A stretch of DNA of 64,000 nt from an uncultured Oscillibacter sp. GTDB taxonomy: Bacteria; Bacillota; Clostridia; Oscillospirales; Oscillospiraceae. Both the position numbers and the translations under genes were made by a program. Below, one piece after another: positions 56,367 through 64,000 of the stretch; position 1 is the first letter of the stretch; each line of letters starts with the position of its first letter. The stretch spans positions 56,834-120,833 of the forward strand of contig UQVS01000005.1 of assembly GCA_900544615.1 (NCBI GenBank), written 5' to 3'. Below the pieces are notes generated by a model, which was given only the letters and a program-made list of their open reading frames with translations, was not told the origin of the DNA and made no database searches.

Positions 56367-57749
56367 ATGGCTAATATGTCTTTGAAGAAGAATCCCATGC
56401 CCTCTCAGGATCCCAACGTCCGCAATAAGAACTTTGACGAGGTGGCGCTGGGCTACACGGAGGAACAGGCTCTGGATGAGGCCACCCGCTGCCTGAACTG
56501 CAAGAATAAGCCCTGTATGCAGGGCTGCCCCGTGATGGTACATATCCCCGATTTCATCGCCGAGGTCGCCAAGGGCGACTTTGAGGCGGCGTATCAGATC
56601 ATTGCCGCAACCTCTGCCCTGCCTGCCGTCTGCGGCCGTGTCTGCCCTCAGGAGAGCCAGTGCGAAAAGCACTGCGTCCGAGGCATCAAGGGCGAGCCTG
56701 TGGGCATCGGCCGTCTGGAGCGCTTCGTGGCTGACTGGCACCGGGAGCACAACACCGCTGCCGCCGAGAAGCCCGCGTCCAACGGCCACCGCGTGGCAGT
56801 CGTGGGTTCCGGCCCCTCCGGCCTGACCTGCGCCGGCGATCTGGCCCGCAAGGGGTATGACGTCACCGTGTTTGAGGCCCTGCATCTGGCCGGCGGCGTG
56901 CTGGTGTACGGCATCCCTGAGTTCCGTCTGCCCAAGGCCATCGTCCAGAAGGAAGTGGACGGCCTGAAGGCGCTGGGTGTCACCATTGCCACCGATACCG
57001 TGGTGGGCCGCACCATCACCGTTGACGAGCTGATGGAGGAGCAGGGCTTTGAGGCCGTGTTCATCGGCTCCGGCGCTGGTCTGCCCATGTTCATGAATAT
57101 TCCCGGCGTCAACTACAAGGGCGTTCTGTCCGCCAACGAGTTCCTGACCCGCATCAATCTGATGAAGGCCTACAAGCCCGACTCGGACACCCCGCTGGTA
57201 CACCCCAAGAAGGTGGCTGTCGTGGGCGGCGGCAACGTGGCTATGGACGCCGCCCGCTGCGCCAAGCGTCTGGGCGCTGAGGTCTATGTGGTTTACCGCC
57301 GCGGCATGGAGGAGCTTCCCGCCCGTAAGGAGGAAGTGGAGCACGCCGAGGAAGAGGGCATCATCTTCAAGACCCTCAATAACCCCGTGGAGATCCTGGC
57401 TGACGAAAATGACAACGTGAACAAGATCCGCTGCATCAAGATGGAGCTGGGCGAGCCTGACGCTTCCGGCCGCCGCCGTCCCATCGAGGTTCCCGGCAGC
57501 GAGTTTGAGCTGGACGTGGACTGCGTTATCATGGCGCTGGGCACCAGCCCCAACCCCCTGATCAAGTCTACCACCAAGGGCCTGGAGATCAACAAGAAGG
57601 GCGGCATCGTGGTCAACGAGGACGGCCTGACCTCCCGCGAGCATGTCTATGCCGGCGGCGACGCCGTTACCGGCGCTGCCACCGTCATTCTGGCCATGGG
57701 CGCAGGCAAGACTGCCGCCAAGGCCATCGACGAGGCGCTGAGCAAGTAA
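56367..57749 (+). CDS. nfnB: NfnB-type NADPH-binding flavoprotein (glutamate synthase small-chain family)
   Basis: Large subunit of the Nfn complex, 460 residues. The N-terminus carries the cysteine pattern for [4Fe-4S] clusters (CLNCKNKPCMQGCPV, then CGRVCPQESQCEKHC), followed by two nucleotide-binding folds (VVGSGPSGLTCAGDLA and VVGGGNVAMDAARCA). It is often annotated gltA, NADPH-dependent glutamate synthase; the tandem position with nfnA supports the Nfn role. Confidence 0.92.
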   Translation: MANMSLKKNPMPSQDPNVRNKNFDEVALGYTEEQALDEATRCLNCKNKPCMQGCPVMVHIPDFIAEVAKGDFEAAYQIIAATSALPAVCGRVCPQESQCEKHCVRGIKGEPVGIGRLERFVADWHREHNTAAAEKPASNGHRVAVVGSGPSGLTCAGDLARKGYDVTVFEALHLAGGVLVYGIPEFRLPKAIVQKEVDGLKALGVTIATDTVVGRTITVDELMEEQGFEAVFIGSGAGLPMFMNIPGVNYKGVLSANEFLTRINLMKAYKPDSDTPLVHPKKVAVVGGGNVAMDAARCAKRLGAEVYVVYRRGMEELPARKEEVEHAEEEGIIFKTLNNPVEILADENDNVNKIRCIKMELGEPDASGRRRPIEVPGSEFELDVDCVIMALGTSPNPLIKSTTKGLEINKKGGIVVNEDGLTSREHVYAGGDAVTGAATVILAMGAGKTAAKAIDEALSK

Positions 57750-57770
57750 AAGCGCAGACACTGTATGCAG

Positions 57771-57808
57771 AAATATCCCCTGCCGCATTGCGGCAGGGGA
57801 TATTTTTA
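57771..57808 (+). terminator. Terminator after nfnB
   Basis: AAATATCCCCTGCCG pairs with CGGCAGGGGATATTT, then TT. The stem is also usable on the minus strand. Confidence 0.9.
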
Positions 57809-57834
57809 TATGCGGGATCGGAATATGGCGCGGA

Positions 57835-58464
57835 TTATCCGGCGAGGGCTTCGTCCAGCTGGGACTGCATCGTGTCAGCGTCAAAGACGAATTCATAGGA
57901 CGAGGCGGAATCCGTGCCGTCCGCATAGTCGGGGGCGATGTAGAGCAGCTGATAGAACGTGTCCTTCCAGATCTGCTGGTAAGCGCCGGCCCAGAGAACC
58001 CCACGCAGGGTGCCGCTGGTGGCGACCCGGTCTGTCTGCGGAATCGTCAGATCGGCGATGGGGTAAATCGCCATGACGTTCATACGGTCAGCCTGAGCTT
58101 CGGCAGCGGCTATGTAGGCGTCTACCAGATCCTTGTCCTCCTGAAGCGGAAGCTGTTCCTTCAGCCATGCAGCCACATTCCGGCACTCGGCCTCCCATGC
58201 GCCTGCCCAGCTGTCAGCCACCAGATCCATCTCCACGGTGGAACTGCCGCTGTCCACGCTGTCGAAAAAGCGGTCAATGGGGTTGGACTCCTCATCCCCG
58301 GATTCCGGGGCCGTGTCGTTCAACGCGGCGTTTTCGGATTCCAAAGCCGCGATCTGCTGCCGGAGATCCTCGTTCTCCTGCTGCAAGGCAGCAGAATTGG
58401 AGGTGCCGCAGGCAGTGAGAGACAGGACAACCAGCAGAGCCAGCGCAAAAATTGTCTTTTTCAT
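57835..58464 (-). CDS. Lipoprotein with N-terminal coiled coil
   Basis: A 209-residue surface lipoprotein: signal peptide with the lipobox LTAC (Cys19), then a short coiled coil (LQQENEDLRQQIAALESENAAL, about residues 27-48), an acidic linker, and a C-terminal globular region of about 130 residues that I do not recognise (contains ADSWAGAWEAECRNVAAWLKEQLP). AAGGAGG precedes the ATG. It follows the deacylase gene by 9 bases in the minus-strand operon murC-proX-lipoprotein. Confidence 0.82.
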   Translation of the reverse strand: MKKTIFALALLVVLSLTACGTSNSAALQQENEDLRQQIAALESENAALNDTAPESGDEESNPIDRFFDSVDSGSSTVEMDLVADSWAGAWEAECRNVAAWLKEQLPLQEDKDLVDAYIAAAEAQADRMNVMAIYPIADLTIPQTDRVATSGTLRGVLWAGAYQQIWKDTFYQLLYIAPDYADGTDSASSYEFVFDADTMQSQLDEALAG

Positions 58465-58473
58465 AGAACCTCC

Positions 58474-59022
58474 TTATTCGTCAGGCAGATCGACAACTGT
58501 GACCTCGTGCCCGGTGTGGGGCAGGAGCTTGGCCAGCACGTCGGACATTTTCAGTTTCAGACTGCTGGTACAGATGCAGGGGTGGCAGGAAAGAAACGGC
58601 GCTTCATAGACGTCGCGCTCCATCAGCAGCCGCACCTGATGGTCGGCGTCGTTGGCAAGCCCCAGAATGGTGGCGGAGCCGGGGGTGCAGTGCAGCAGCT
58701 CCCACAGTTTTTCCTCCGGCGCAAAGGAGAGACGGGCGGAGCCGATCTGGGCGCTGAGATCCTTGGTGTGGAAGGGCTTGTCCGGCTCCATGCAGAGCAG
58801 ATAGAACTGGGTTTTCTGTCGGTTGCACAGGAACAGGTTCTTGCAGATGGGCATTCCCAGAACCTCGCTGACGGCGGCGCATTTTTCCATGGTGTCCGCC
58901 GGTTCGCTGGAGACCCGGTCATAGTCGATGCCCAGCTGCTCCAGCAGATCGAAGGCGGCTGCTTCCTGCGGAAGCAGCTCCCCGTCGGGGCGGGTATTAT
59001 GATACAGAGGGGAAAGTTCCAT
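58474..59022 (-). CDS. YbaK/ProX-like aminoacyl-tRNA deacylase
   Basis: A 182-residue member of the prolyl-tRNA synthetase-associated (ProXp/PrdX) editing domain family, which hydrolyses wrongly charged tRNAs such as Ala-tRNA-Pro. Features include the Lys in PICKNLFLCNRQKTQFYLL and TPGSATILGLANDADHQVRLLMERD. The ATG lies just after the murC stop. Confidence 0.85.
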   Translation of the reverse strand: MELSPLYHNTRPDGELLPQEAAAFDLLEQLGIDYDRVSSEPADTMEKCAAVSEVLGMPICKNLFLCNRQKTQFYLLCMEPDKPFHTKDLSAQIGSARLSFAPEEKLWELLHCTPGSATILGLANDADHQVRLLMERDVYEAPFLSCHPCICTSSLKLKMSDVLAKLLPHTGHEVTVVDLPDE

Positions 59023-59023
59023 G

Positions 59024-60418
59024 TCAGTTCTCGCTCTCTTTCAACAGTTTTTCCCCGGCGCGGTAGATGTCTCCGGCACCCACGGTCAGGATCAGGTCGC
59101 CGGGGCGGGCCAGCTCCCGCAGCTGGGCAGTCACCTTATCCAGCGTGGAGCAGTAGACGCTGCCGGGAATGTTCCGAGCCAGATCGGCGGAGGAGATCCC
59201 CATGGTATTCTGCTCGCGGGCGGCGTAGATCTCAGCCAGAATGGCCACATCCGCCAGCTTCAGTTCCTCCACGAAGCGGTCAAACAGCTTGGCGGTGCGG
59301 GAATAGGTGTGGGGCTGGAACGCCACGATCAGCCGCTGATAGCCCAGCTGGCGGGCCATGGTCAGCAGGGCGTGCAGCTCGTCAGGGTGGTGGGCGTAGT
59401 CGTCATAGACCTTGGCGCCACGGAATTCTCCTTTGTACTCAAAGCGGCGGCCAGCGCCGGTAAAGCCTGCCAGACCGGCTTCCACGGCACTGCCGGGCAG
59501 ACCCAGCACATAGGCGGCGGAAGCAGCGGCCAGCGCGTTGCAGATATTGTGTTCGCCGCCTACCTTCAGCTCTGCATGGGCATAGACTTCTCCATGGATC
59601 ACAATGTCGAAGGCGGGCAGACCGTCCGTCCACGAGATGTGTTCGGCGCGGCAGTCGGCCTCCGGGCTGTGGAGGCTGAACCAGAACAGCGGGCGCTCCA
59701 GACCGTTCAGCGCCGTATGAGCGCTGGCGTTATCGTAGTTGGCCACCACATAGCCGGTTTCCTGCGGCACCAGCTCCGCAAAGGTGCGGAAAGAATGTTG
59801 GATGTCTCCCAGATCCTTGAAAAAGTCCAGATGGTCGGCTTCCACATTCAGAATGACGGCGACGGTGGGATAAAAGCTGAGAAAACTGTTGCAGTATTCG
59901 CAGGATTCCAGAATGATGGTGTCCCCATGTCCCACCCGGTAGCCGGAGTGCAGCAGGGGCAGCGTGCCGCCGATCATGACGGTGGGATCCTGCTCGGCCG
60001 CCATGAAGATGTGGGTACACATGGAGGTGGTGGTGGTTTTGCCGTGAGTGCCGGAGACGCACAGGGCGTTCTTGTACCGCCGCATCAGCGCGCCCCATGC
60101 CTGCGCCCGCTCATAGACGGGGATGCCGCGGGCGATAGCGCCGGCAATTTCCGGGTTTCCATCGTGAACGGCGGCGGTGCGGATCACAAAATCGCAGTCC
60201 CCCAGATTTTCGGCGTTGTGGCCGATGGCCACCGGGATGCCCTTGGCCCGCAGATGCTTCACGGAATCGCTGTCGGTCATGTCGGAACCCTGCACCAGCA
60301 GGCCTTTCCCTGCCAGCACCTCCGCCAGCGGACACATGGACACGCCGCCGATGCCCACCAGATGGGCGCGCTTGCCGGGAACCAGAAATTCCGAAATGGG
60401 CTTGGGATTGTTCATCAT
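59024..60418 (-). CDS. murC: UDP-N-acetylmuramate--L-alanine ligase
   Basis: Adds L-alanine to UDP-MurNAc in peptidoglycan synthesis. The 464-residue ligase has the N-terminal HLVGIGGVSMCPLAEVL nucleotide fold, the ATP P-loop SGTHGKTTT near residue 112, NVEADHLDFF, and the C-terminal YDDYAHHPDEL. AGGAAG lies 9 bases before the first of two adjacent ATGs (60418). It is divergent from the cca gene and apart from other mur genes. Confidence 0.95.
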   Translation of the reverse strand: MMNNPKPISEFLVPGKRAHLVGIGGVSMCPLAEVLAGKGLLVQGSDMTDSDSVKHLRAKGIPVAIGHNAENLGDCDFVIRTAAVHDGNPEIAGAIARGIPVYERAQAWGALMRRYKNALCVSGTHGKTTTTSMCTHIFMAAEQDPTVMIGGTLPLLHSGYRVGHGDTIILESCEYCNSFLSFYPTVAVILNVEADHLDFFKDLGDIQHSFRTFAELVPQETGYVVANYDNASAHTALNGLERPLFWFSLHSPEADCRAEHISWTDGLPAFDIVIHGEVYAHAELKVGGEHNICNALAAASAAYVLGLPGSAVEAGLAGFTGAGRRFEYKGEFRGAKVYDDYAHHPDELHALLTMARQLGYQRLIVAFQPHTYSRTAKLFDRFVEELKLADVAILAEIYAAREQNTMGISSADLARNIPGSVYCSTLDKVTAQLRELARPGDLILTVGAGDIYRAGEKLLKESEN

Positions 60419-60579
60419 ATAAAGGATCTTCCTTTCCGAAAACGCCGTCGTTGCGAAACGGCGGAAAATGGTGTATACTGATTCATATTTTTGCGGATCG
60501 GCAAATCTGCCGGTAAGCTTCCAAATCATCTTATTATAGTATGCGCTTTGCAAAAATGCAACTGAAAGGGGCGGGAAAT

Positions 60580-61914
60580 ATGCAGGAAAACCGAAAGGAG
60601 CTGACAATTCCCGCCTATGTGCAGGAGACCCTGCAAGCGCTGGAAAAGGCGGGACATCAGGCGTACTGCGTGGGCGGCTGCGTCCGGGACAGCCTGCTGG
60701 GCCGCGTGCCGGGGGACTGGGATGTGACCACCTCCGCCTTGCCGGAGGAGACGATGGCGGTCTTTGGGGAGAAAGCTGTTCCCACGGGGCTGAAGCACGG
60801 CACGGTGACGGTATGCTGGCCTGAGGGAAAGGTGGAGACCACCACGTTCCGCCGGGACGGCGCATATACCGACCACCGCCACCCGGCGCAGGTCACATTT
60901 ACCGCTTCACTGACGGAGGATCTGACCCGGCGGGATTTTACCGTCAATGCCATGGCGGCGGATCTGCGGGGAACGCTGTATGATCCCTTCGGAGGACGGG
61001 CGGATCTGGAAACGGGAATCCTGCGCTGCGTGGGCCAGCCGGAACGGCGCTTTTCCGAGGATGCCCTCAGAATCCTGCGCTGCCTGCGGTTTGCGTCTGT
61101 GCTGGGCTTTGCCATCGAACCGGCCACCGGCGCGGCGCTGACGGACTGCCGGGAACTGCTGCGGGACATTGCGCCGGAGCGGATCTGCGAGGAGCTGACC
61201 AAGCTGCTGTGCGGCCCGGATGCGGCGGCGGTCCTGCGGCAATATTCGGAAGCGGCAGGCGCTGCGCTGCCGGAGATCCTGCCCATGGTGGGCTTTGACC
61301 AGCGAAATCCCCACCACTGCTACAATGTGTGGGAGCATACCCTCCATGCGCTGGACGCCATCCGGCCGGAACCGCTGCTTCGGTGGACCATGCTGTTCCA
61401 CGATATGGGCAAGCCAGAGTGCTTTGCGCTGGATCGCCGCGGCGTGGGACATTTCATGGGGCATGGGGTGGTGTCCCGACGGATCGCCGACGGCGTGATG
61501 AATCGCCTGCGGTTTGGCCATGCGGCCAAAGAGCGGATCGGCGAGCTGGTGGAGTGGCACGACCACCGGGTGGAGACGGAGAAGGGCGTCCGGCGGATGC
61601 TGAACCACTTCGGAGAGACAGATTTTCGGAATCTGCTGGCTATCCAGCGGGCGGACAATATGGGACAGGCAGAAGAATTCCGATACCGGCAGAAAGACAT
61701 TGACCGGGTTGAGTCCATGCTGAACCGGGAGCTGGAAAAGGGAAACTGCTTTTCCCTGAAACAGCTGGCTGTCAACGGAAACGATCTTCTGGCGCTGGGC
61801 CTTTCCGGGCCGGAGGTGGGGCAGACCTTGCAGAATCTGCTCAATCAGGTCATGGATGGAACGCTGCCCAACCGGCGGGACGCTTTGCTGGCGGCCGTAC
61901 AAAAAATGCAATAG
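60580..61914 (+). CDS. cca: CCA tRNA nucleotidyltransferase with HD domain
   Basis: Adds or repairs the CCA end of tRNAs. The 444-residue class II enzyme shows GGCVRDSLLG and DWDVTTSA (catalytic Asp pair near residue 47), RRDFTVNAMA, and RRFSEDALRILRCLRFASVLGF, then a C-terminal HD domain (LFHDMGKP and EWHDHR). The ATG at 60580 has a GGGGCGGG ribosome site; an in-frame ATG at 60541 lies further up without one. Confidence 0.93.
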   Translation: MQENRKELTIPAYVQETLQALEKAGHQAYCVGGCVRDSLLGRVPGDWDVTTSALPEETMAVFGEKAVPTGLKHGTVTVCWPEGKVETTTFRRDGAYTDHRHPAQVTFTASLTEDLTRRDFTVNAMAADLRGTLYDPFGGRADLETGILRCVGQPERRFSEDALRILRCLRFASVLGFAIEPATGAALTDCRELLRDIAPERICEELTKLLCGPDAAAVLRQYSEAAGAALPEILPMVGFDQRNPHHCYNVWEHTLHALDAIRPEPLLRWTMLFHDMGKPECFALDRRGVGHFMGHGVVSRRIADGVMNRLRFGHAAKERIGELVEWHDHRVETEKGVRRMLNHFGETDFRNLLAIQRADNMGQAEEFRYRQKDIDRVESMLNRELEKGNCFSLKQLAVNGNDLLALGLSGPEVGQTLQNLLNQVMDGTLPNRRDALLAAVQKMQ

Positions 61915-61922
61915 GATCCACG

Positions 61923-61950
61923 CACCACTTTCCATCGGCGTCATACGCTG
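61923..61950 (+). promoter_or_regulatory. Possible sigma-K promoter of dpaAB
   Basis: CACC (61923-61926), a 15-base spacer and CATACGCTG (61942-61950) match the sigma-K pattern (AC at -35, CATAnnnTA at -10) except for the last base. Sigma-K drives spoVFA in Bacillus. If real, transcription would start near 61957. Confidence 0.35.
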
Positions 61951-61965
61951 ATGCGAGGGGGTGCG

Positions 61966-62802
61966 TTGATTTTGCTGTTTGGAATCATCGGCGGCGACCG
62001 CCGGCAGGAAGTACTGCTGGATCTGCTGCGTAAGGACGGCTATCCGGTGGCGGCCTATGGCGTGGCCGGGGAAGCAGACTGGGAGAATGCCGTGACGGCG
62101 GAGGTGGTGATCCTGCCGCTGCCGCTGTGCAGAGAAGGTGACACGCTGAACATGGAAGGGGAACAGCGGGGCGTTGGAGCGCTGTTTCACCGTCTGCGCC
62201 GGGATCAACTGATTCTGGCGGGGCAGGTAAAACCGGCGCAGAGGACAGAGGCGCTGGAACTGGATCTGAATCTGATTGACTATTTTAAAAGGGAAGAACT
62301 AACGGTAGCCAATGCCGCCGCCACGGCGGAGGGAACGGTTCAGGTCATTCTGGAGTACCTGGAACGTTCCCTGCTGGGGAGCCAGTGCCTGATACTTGGC
62401 TACGGACGCATCGGCAAGCTGGTGAGCTGCCGCCTTGCGGCGCTGGGCGCACAGACGACCATAGCGGCCCGGCGGCCGGAGAGCCGCGCCTGGGCGGAAG
62501 CTTATGGACATAAGGCGCTGGACATTGGGCATCTGAAAGGGGAACTGAACCATTTTGACGTGGTCGTTAACACGGTTCCAGCCCCAGTGTTTGGCGAGAT
62601 GCACCTGCGGGAGCTGAAGCCGGGCTGCCTTTGCGTGGATGTGGCGTCCGTGCGGGGGATTGACCTGCCTGCGGCGGAGAATCTGGGATTGCCGAACGTT
62701 TGGGCGCGGGCATTGCCGGGGAAACTGATGCCGGAAACCGCAGGAAAGATTATTCGGGATACGGTTTACACTATTATAAAAGAACAGGGGGTAACGCTGT
62801 GA
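61966..62802 (+). CDS. dpaA: Dipicolinate synthase subunit A
   Basis: With DpaB makes dipicolinic acid of the spore core from the dihydrodipicolinate branch of lysine synthesis, in the mother cell. The product of about 278 residues has an N-terminal GIIGGDRRQEVLLDLL fold, a Rossmann motif ILGYGRIGKLV near residue 145, and NTVPAPVF with IDLPAAENLG. The start is uncertain: TTG at 61966 follows GAGGGGG closely, TTG at 61972 is better spaced, and ATG at 61951 has no ribosome site and would lie upstream of the predicted sigma-K start. Confidence 0.88.
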   Translation: MILLFGIIGGDRRQEVLLDLLRKDGYPVAAYGVAGEADWENAVTAEVVILPLPLCREGDTLNMEGEQRGVGALFHRLRRDQLILAGQVKPAQRTEALELDLNLIDYFKREELTVANAAATAEGTVQVILEYLERSLLGSQCLILGYGRIGKLVSCRLAALGAQTTIAARRPESRAWAEAYGHKALDIGHLKGELNHFDVVVNTVPAPVFGEMHLRELKPGCLCVDVASVRGIDLPAAENLGLPNVWARALPGKLMPETAGKIIRDTVYTIIKEQGVTL

Positions 62803-63371
62803 GAAAAGAACGGATCGGCTTTGCCATGTGCGGCTCTTTCTGCACCCATGAAAAAGCGCTGGCTGCCTTAAAGCACTTGACGGAGGAATATGAAACGGTG
62901 ATCCCCATTGTCTCCGAAAATGCCGCATTTACTGACACGCGCTTCGGCAGTTCCGATATGCTGCTGGAAAATCTGGAGCAGATTACAGGAAACGAGGTGC
63001 TGTACGATATTCCCTCAGTAGAACCGCTGGGGCCGAAAGGGCTTGCAGATGTGCTGGTCATCGCGCCGGCTACCGGCAACACCATCGGAAAGCTGGCAAA
63101 CGGGATCACGGATACGGCGGTTACCATGGCGGCCAAGTCACATCTGCGTAATGGCCGCCCGGTGGTGCTGGCGGTTTCCACCAACGATGGCCTTGCAGGC
63201 AGCGCAAGGAACATTGGGGAGCTGCTGGCGCGGAAAAACTATTATTTTGTCCCCTTTGGACAGGATGACCCGAAAAAAAAGCCGACTTCGCTGGTGGCGG
63301 ATTTCCGGCTGATCAACGAAACGGTGGAGTCAGCTTTGCTGGGACGGCAGCTTCAACCGCTGCTGAAGTGA
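62799..63371 (+). CDS. dpaB: Dipicolinate synthase subunit B
   Basis: Flavoprotein-fold partner of DpaA, 190 residues. It starts with GTG at 62799, overlapping the dpaA stop (GTGA), and reads RIGFAMCGSFCTHEKAL, then LVIAPATGNTIGKLANGITDTAVTMAAKSHLRN and PVVLAVSTNDGLAGSA. Asd, dapG and dapA, which often follow in Bacillus, are absent; a terminator and an rRNA operon follow. Confidence 0.92.
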   Translation: MRKERIGFAMCGSFCTHEKALAALKHLTEEYETVIPIVSENAAFTDTRFGSSDMLLENLEQITGNEVLYDIPSVEPLGPKGLADVLVIAPATGNTIGKLANGITDTAVTMAAKSHLRNGRPVVLAVSTNDGLAGSARNIGELLARKNYYFVPFGQDDPKKKPTSLVADFRLINETVESALLGRQLQPLLK

Positions 63372-63378
63372 AAAAAAG

Positions 63379-63413
63379 AGAGACGGAGGCCGAAAAATGG
63401 CCTTCGTTTCTTT
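63379..63413 (+). terminator. Terminator after dpaB
   Basis: GAGACGGAGGCC can pair with GGCCTTCGTTTC (G-T and one mismatch included) around GAAAAAT, then TTT. Between here and 63589 is an AT-rich stretch with a short direct repeat (ACACGGAATT at 63414 and 63425) and no gene. Confidence 0.7.
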
Positions 63414-63589
63414 ACACGGAATTCACACGGAATTGACAGGATACAGCAAAATGACGAATCAAGCCGAAATTACAATAAGTAATGCTTATTGCAGAAATAA
63501 GAATTATTAGTGCCGAACACAAATAAGTTATGTTATGTAAACTGCAAAAGGACGATTGAAAAAAAATAGACAAACAAGCAAAAGACATG

Positions 63590-63618
63590 TTGACTTTTGA
63601 CTATATGTCTGGTATTCT
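63590..63618 (+). promoter_or_regulatory. rRNA operon promoter P1
   Basis: TTGACT (63590-63595), 17-base spacer, TATTCT (63613-63618), preceded by A-rich sequence typical of an UP element. Confidence 0.8.
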
Positions 63619-63691
63619 AACTAAGCTGTTTGACGGCGATAAAGTTCAAAAGTGAAGAACGAAAAAGTTTGAAAAAACTTGAAAAAAGTAC

Positions 63692-63720
63692 TTGACAAAA
63701 CGAACTGAGCCTGATATAAT
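63692..63720 (+). promoter_or_regulatory. rRNA operon promoter P2
   Basis: TTGACA (63692-63697), 17-base spacer, TATAAT (63715-63720), consensus in both boxes, 102 bases after P1 in the tandem order usual for rRNA operons. The leader to 63939 holds an AACGGT-GAAA-ACCGTT hairpin (63915-63930) and no recognisable boxA. Confidence 0.88.
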
Positions 63721-63939
63721 AGTGAATGTTCCGCTTGAGGAATGTGTACCTTGTAAATTAAACAACGTGAGAAAAGAAAGCACCAGCGGAGCGAGCTTTT
63801 CACGAGGCTCGCGACGAAGTTGTGGGTGAATAGGCTGTAGTCAATTCGGCCGAAAGCAGCAACTATAAAACAGAAGCAATGAAGTCATGATAAATGACTC
63901 TATGATTTGATTTGAACGGTGAAAACCGTTAGATACCAT

Positions 63940-64000
63940 TTTATAGAGAGTTTGATCCTGGCTCAGGACGAACGCTGGCGGCGTGCTTAACACATGCAAG
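63940..64000 (+). rRNA. rrs: 16S ribosomal RNA, 5' end
   Basis: The universal 5' motif AGAGTTTGATCCTGGCTCAG begins at 63947, followed by GACGAACGCTGGCGGCGTGC and the conserved TTAACACATGCAAG. By comparison with the E. coli numbering the mature 5' end is about 63940. The gene runs off the window; the sequence fits Clostridia. Confidence 0.95.

Noticed and set aside
56316..58004. 562-codon open frame on the minus strand
   Set aside because: Antisense to nfnB, which carries unmistakable iron-sulfur and nucleotide-binding motifs.
63414..63434. Direct repeat ACACGGAATT as a mobile-element or attachment site
   Set aside because: Only two short copies one base apart; no integrase, transposase or terminal inverted repeat nearby.
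63721..63939. boxA antitermination site in the rRNA leader
   Set aside because: I looked for a TGTTCTTTGA-like element and found none convincing.
1..64000. CRISPR array, insertion sequence, prophage or tRNA genes
   Set aside because: No regularly spaced repeats, transposase, integrase or phage structural genes, and no cloverleaf-like sequence was recognised by eye.

Overview
The window looks like chromosome from a GC-rich, anaerobic, spore-forming member of the Clostridia, most likely the Oscillospiraceae. Three things point this way. The conserved gene blocks (ylxM-ffh-rpsP-khpA, and the S10-spc-alpha cluster with S14 type Z and a KOW gene between map and infA) are Gram-positive in type. 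Dipicolinate synthase genes (dpaA, dpaB) and families typical of gut Clostridia (DUF6512, DUF6809, DUF6472, ATC-hydrolase-like, YgeW/YgeY) are present. The first bases of the 16S rRNA gene at the right edge fit a Clostridia sequence. The genus is inferred, not proven. I see no insertion sequence, prophage, CRISPR array or tRNA gene.

Layout. 1-10 kb: end of a zinc-ribbon gene, murI, a YwiB-like gene, argS, the azlCD branched-chain amino acid exporter, several small Clostridia genes of poorly known role, a short ribbon-helix-helix gene, prfC and an acetyltransferase. 10.1-26.6 kb: one long ribosomal protein cluster from rpsJ to rplQ containing secY, adk, map, infA and rpoA. It starts at a strong promoter and ends at a strong terminator, and it is interrupted by structured gaps before rpsJ, rplC, rpsH and rpoA. 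26.9-31.8 kb: a complete branched-chain amino acid ABC importer on the minus strand. 32-35 kb: a small membrane protein gene, a glyoxalase, a DUF6472 gene, and an SLC13/ArsB-like permease behind a probable manganese (yybP-ykoY) riboswitch. 34.8-37.1 kb: the SRP/ribosome operon ylxM-ffh-rpsP-khpA. 37.3-43 kb: a dipeptidase, the two M16-like proteins YfmF and YfmH, lgt and folD.

43-50.4 kb is the most distinctive region. Carbamate kinase, a YgeW-type carbamoyltransferase and a YgeY-type hydrolase are on the minus strand. Facing away from them on the plus strand are a YheO/DauR-like sensor-regulator and two PLP enzymes of the tryptophan-synthase-beta/threonine-synthase fold. Together they suggest an energy-yielding route that degrades a ureido or carbamoylated amino compound, with ATP made from carbamoyl phosphate. 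The substrate is unknown.

50.6-64 kb: lysA, a surface 5'-nucleotidase, a CBS protein, a Crp/Fnr regulator, the electron-bifurcating NfnAB pair, a lipoprotein, a ProXp-like deacylase, murC, the CCA-adding enzyme, dpaA-dpaB, and tandem promoters driving an rRNA operon whose 16S gene starts at about 63940.

Promoters, hairpins and start codons were read by eye. Functions rest on recognised motifs and gene order; no database search was possible.
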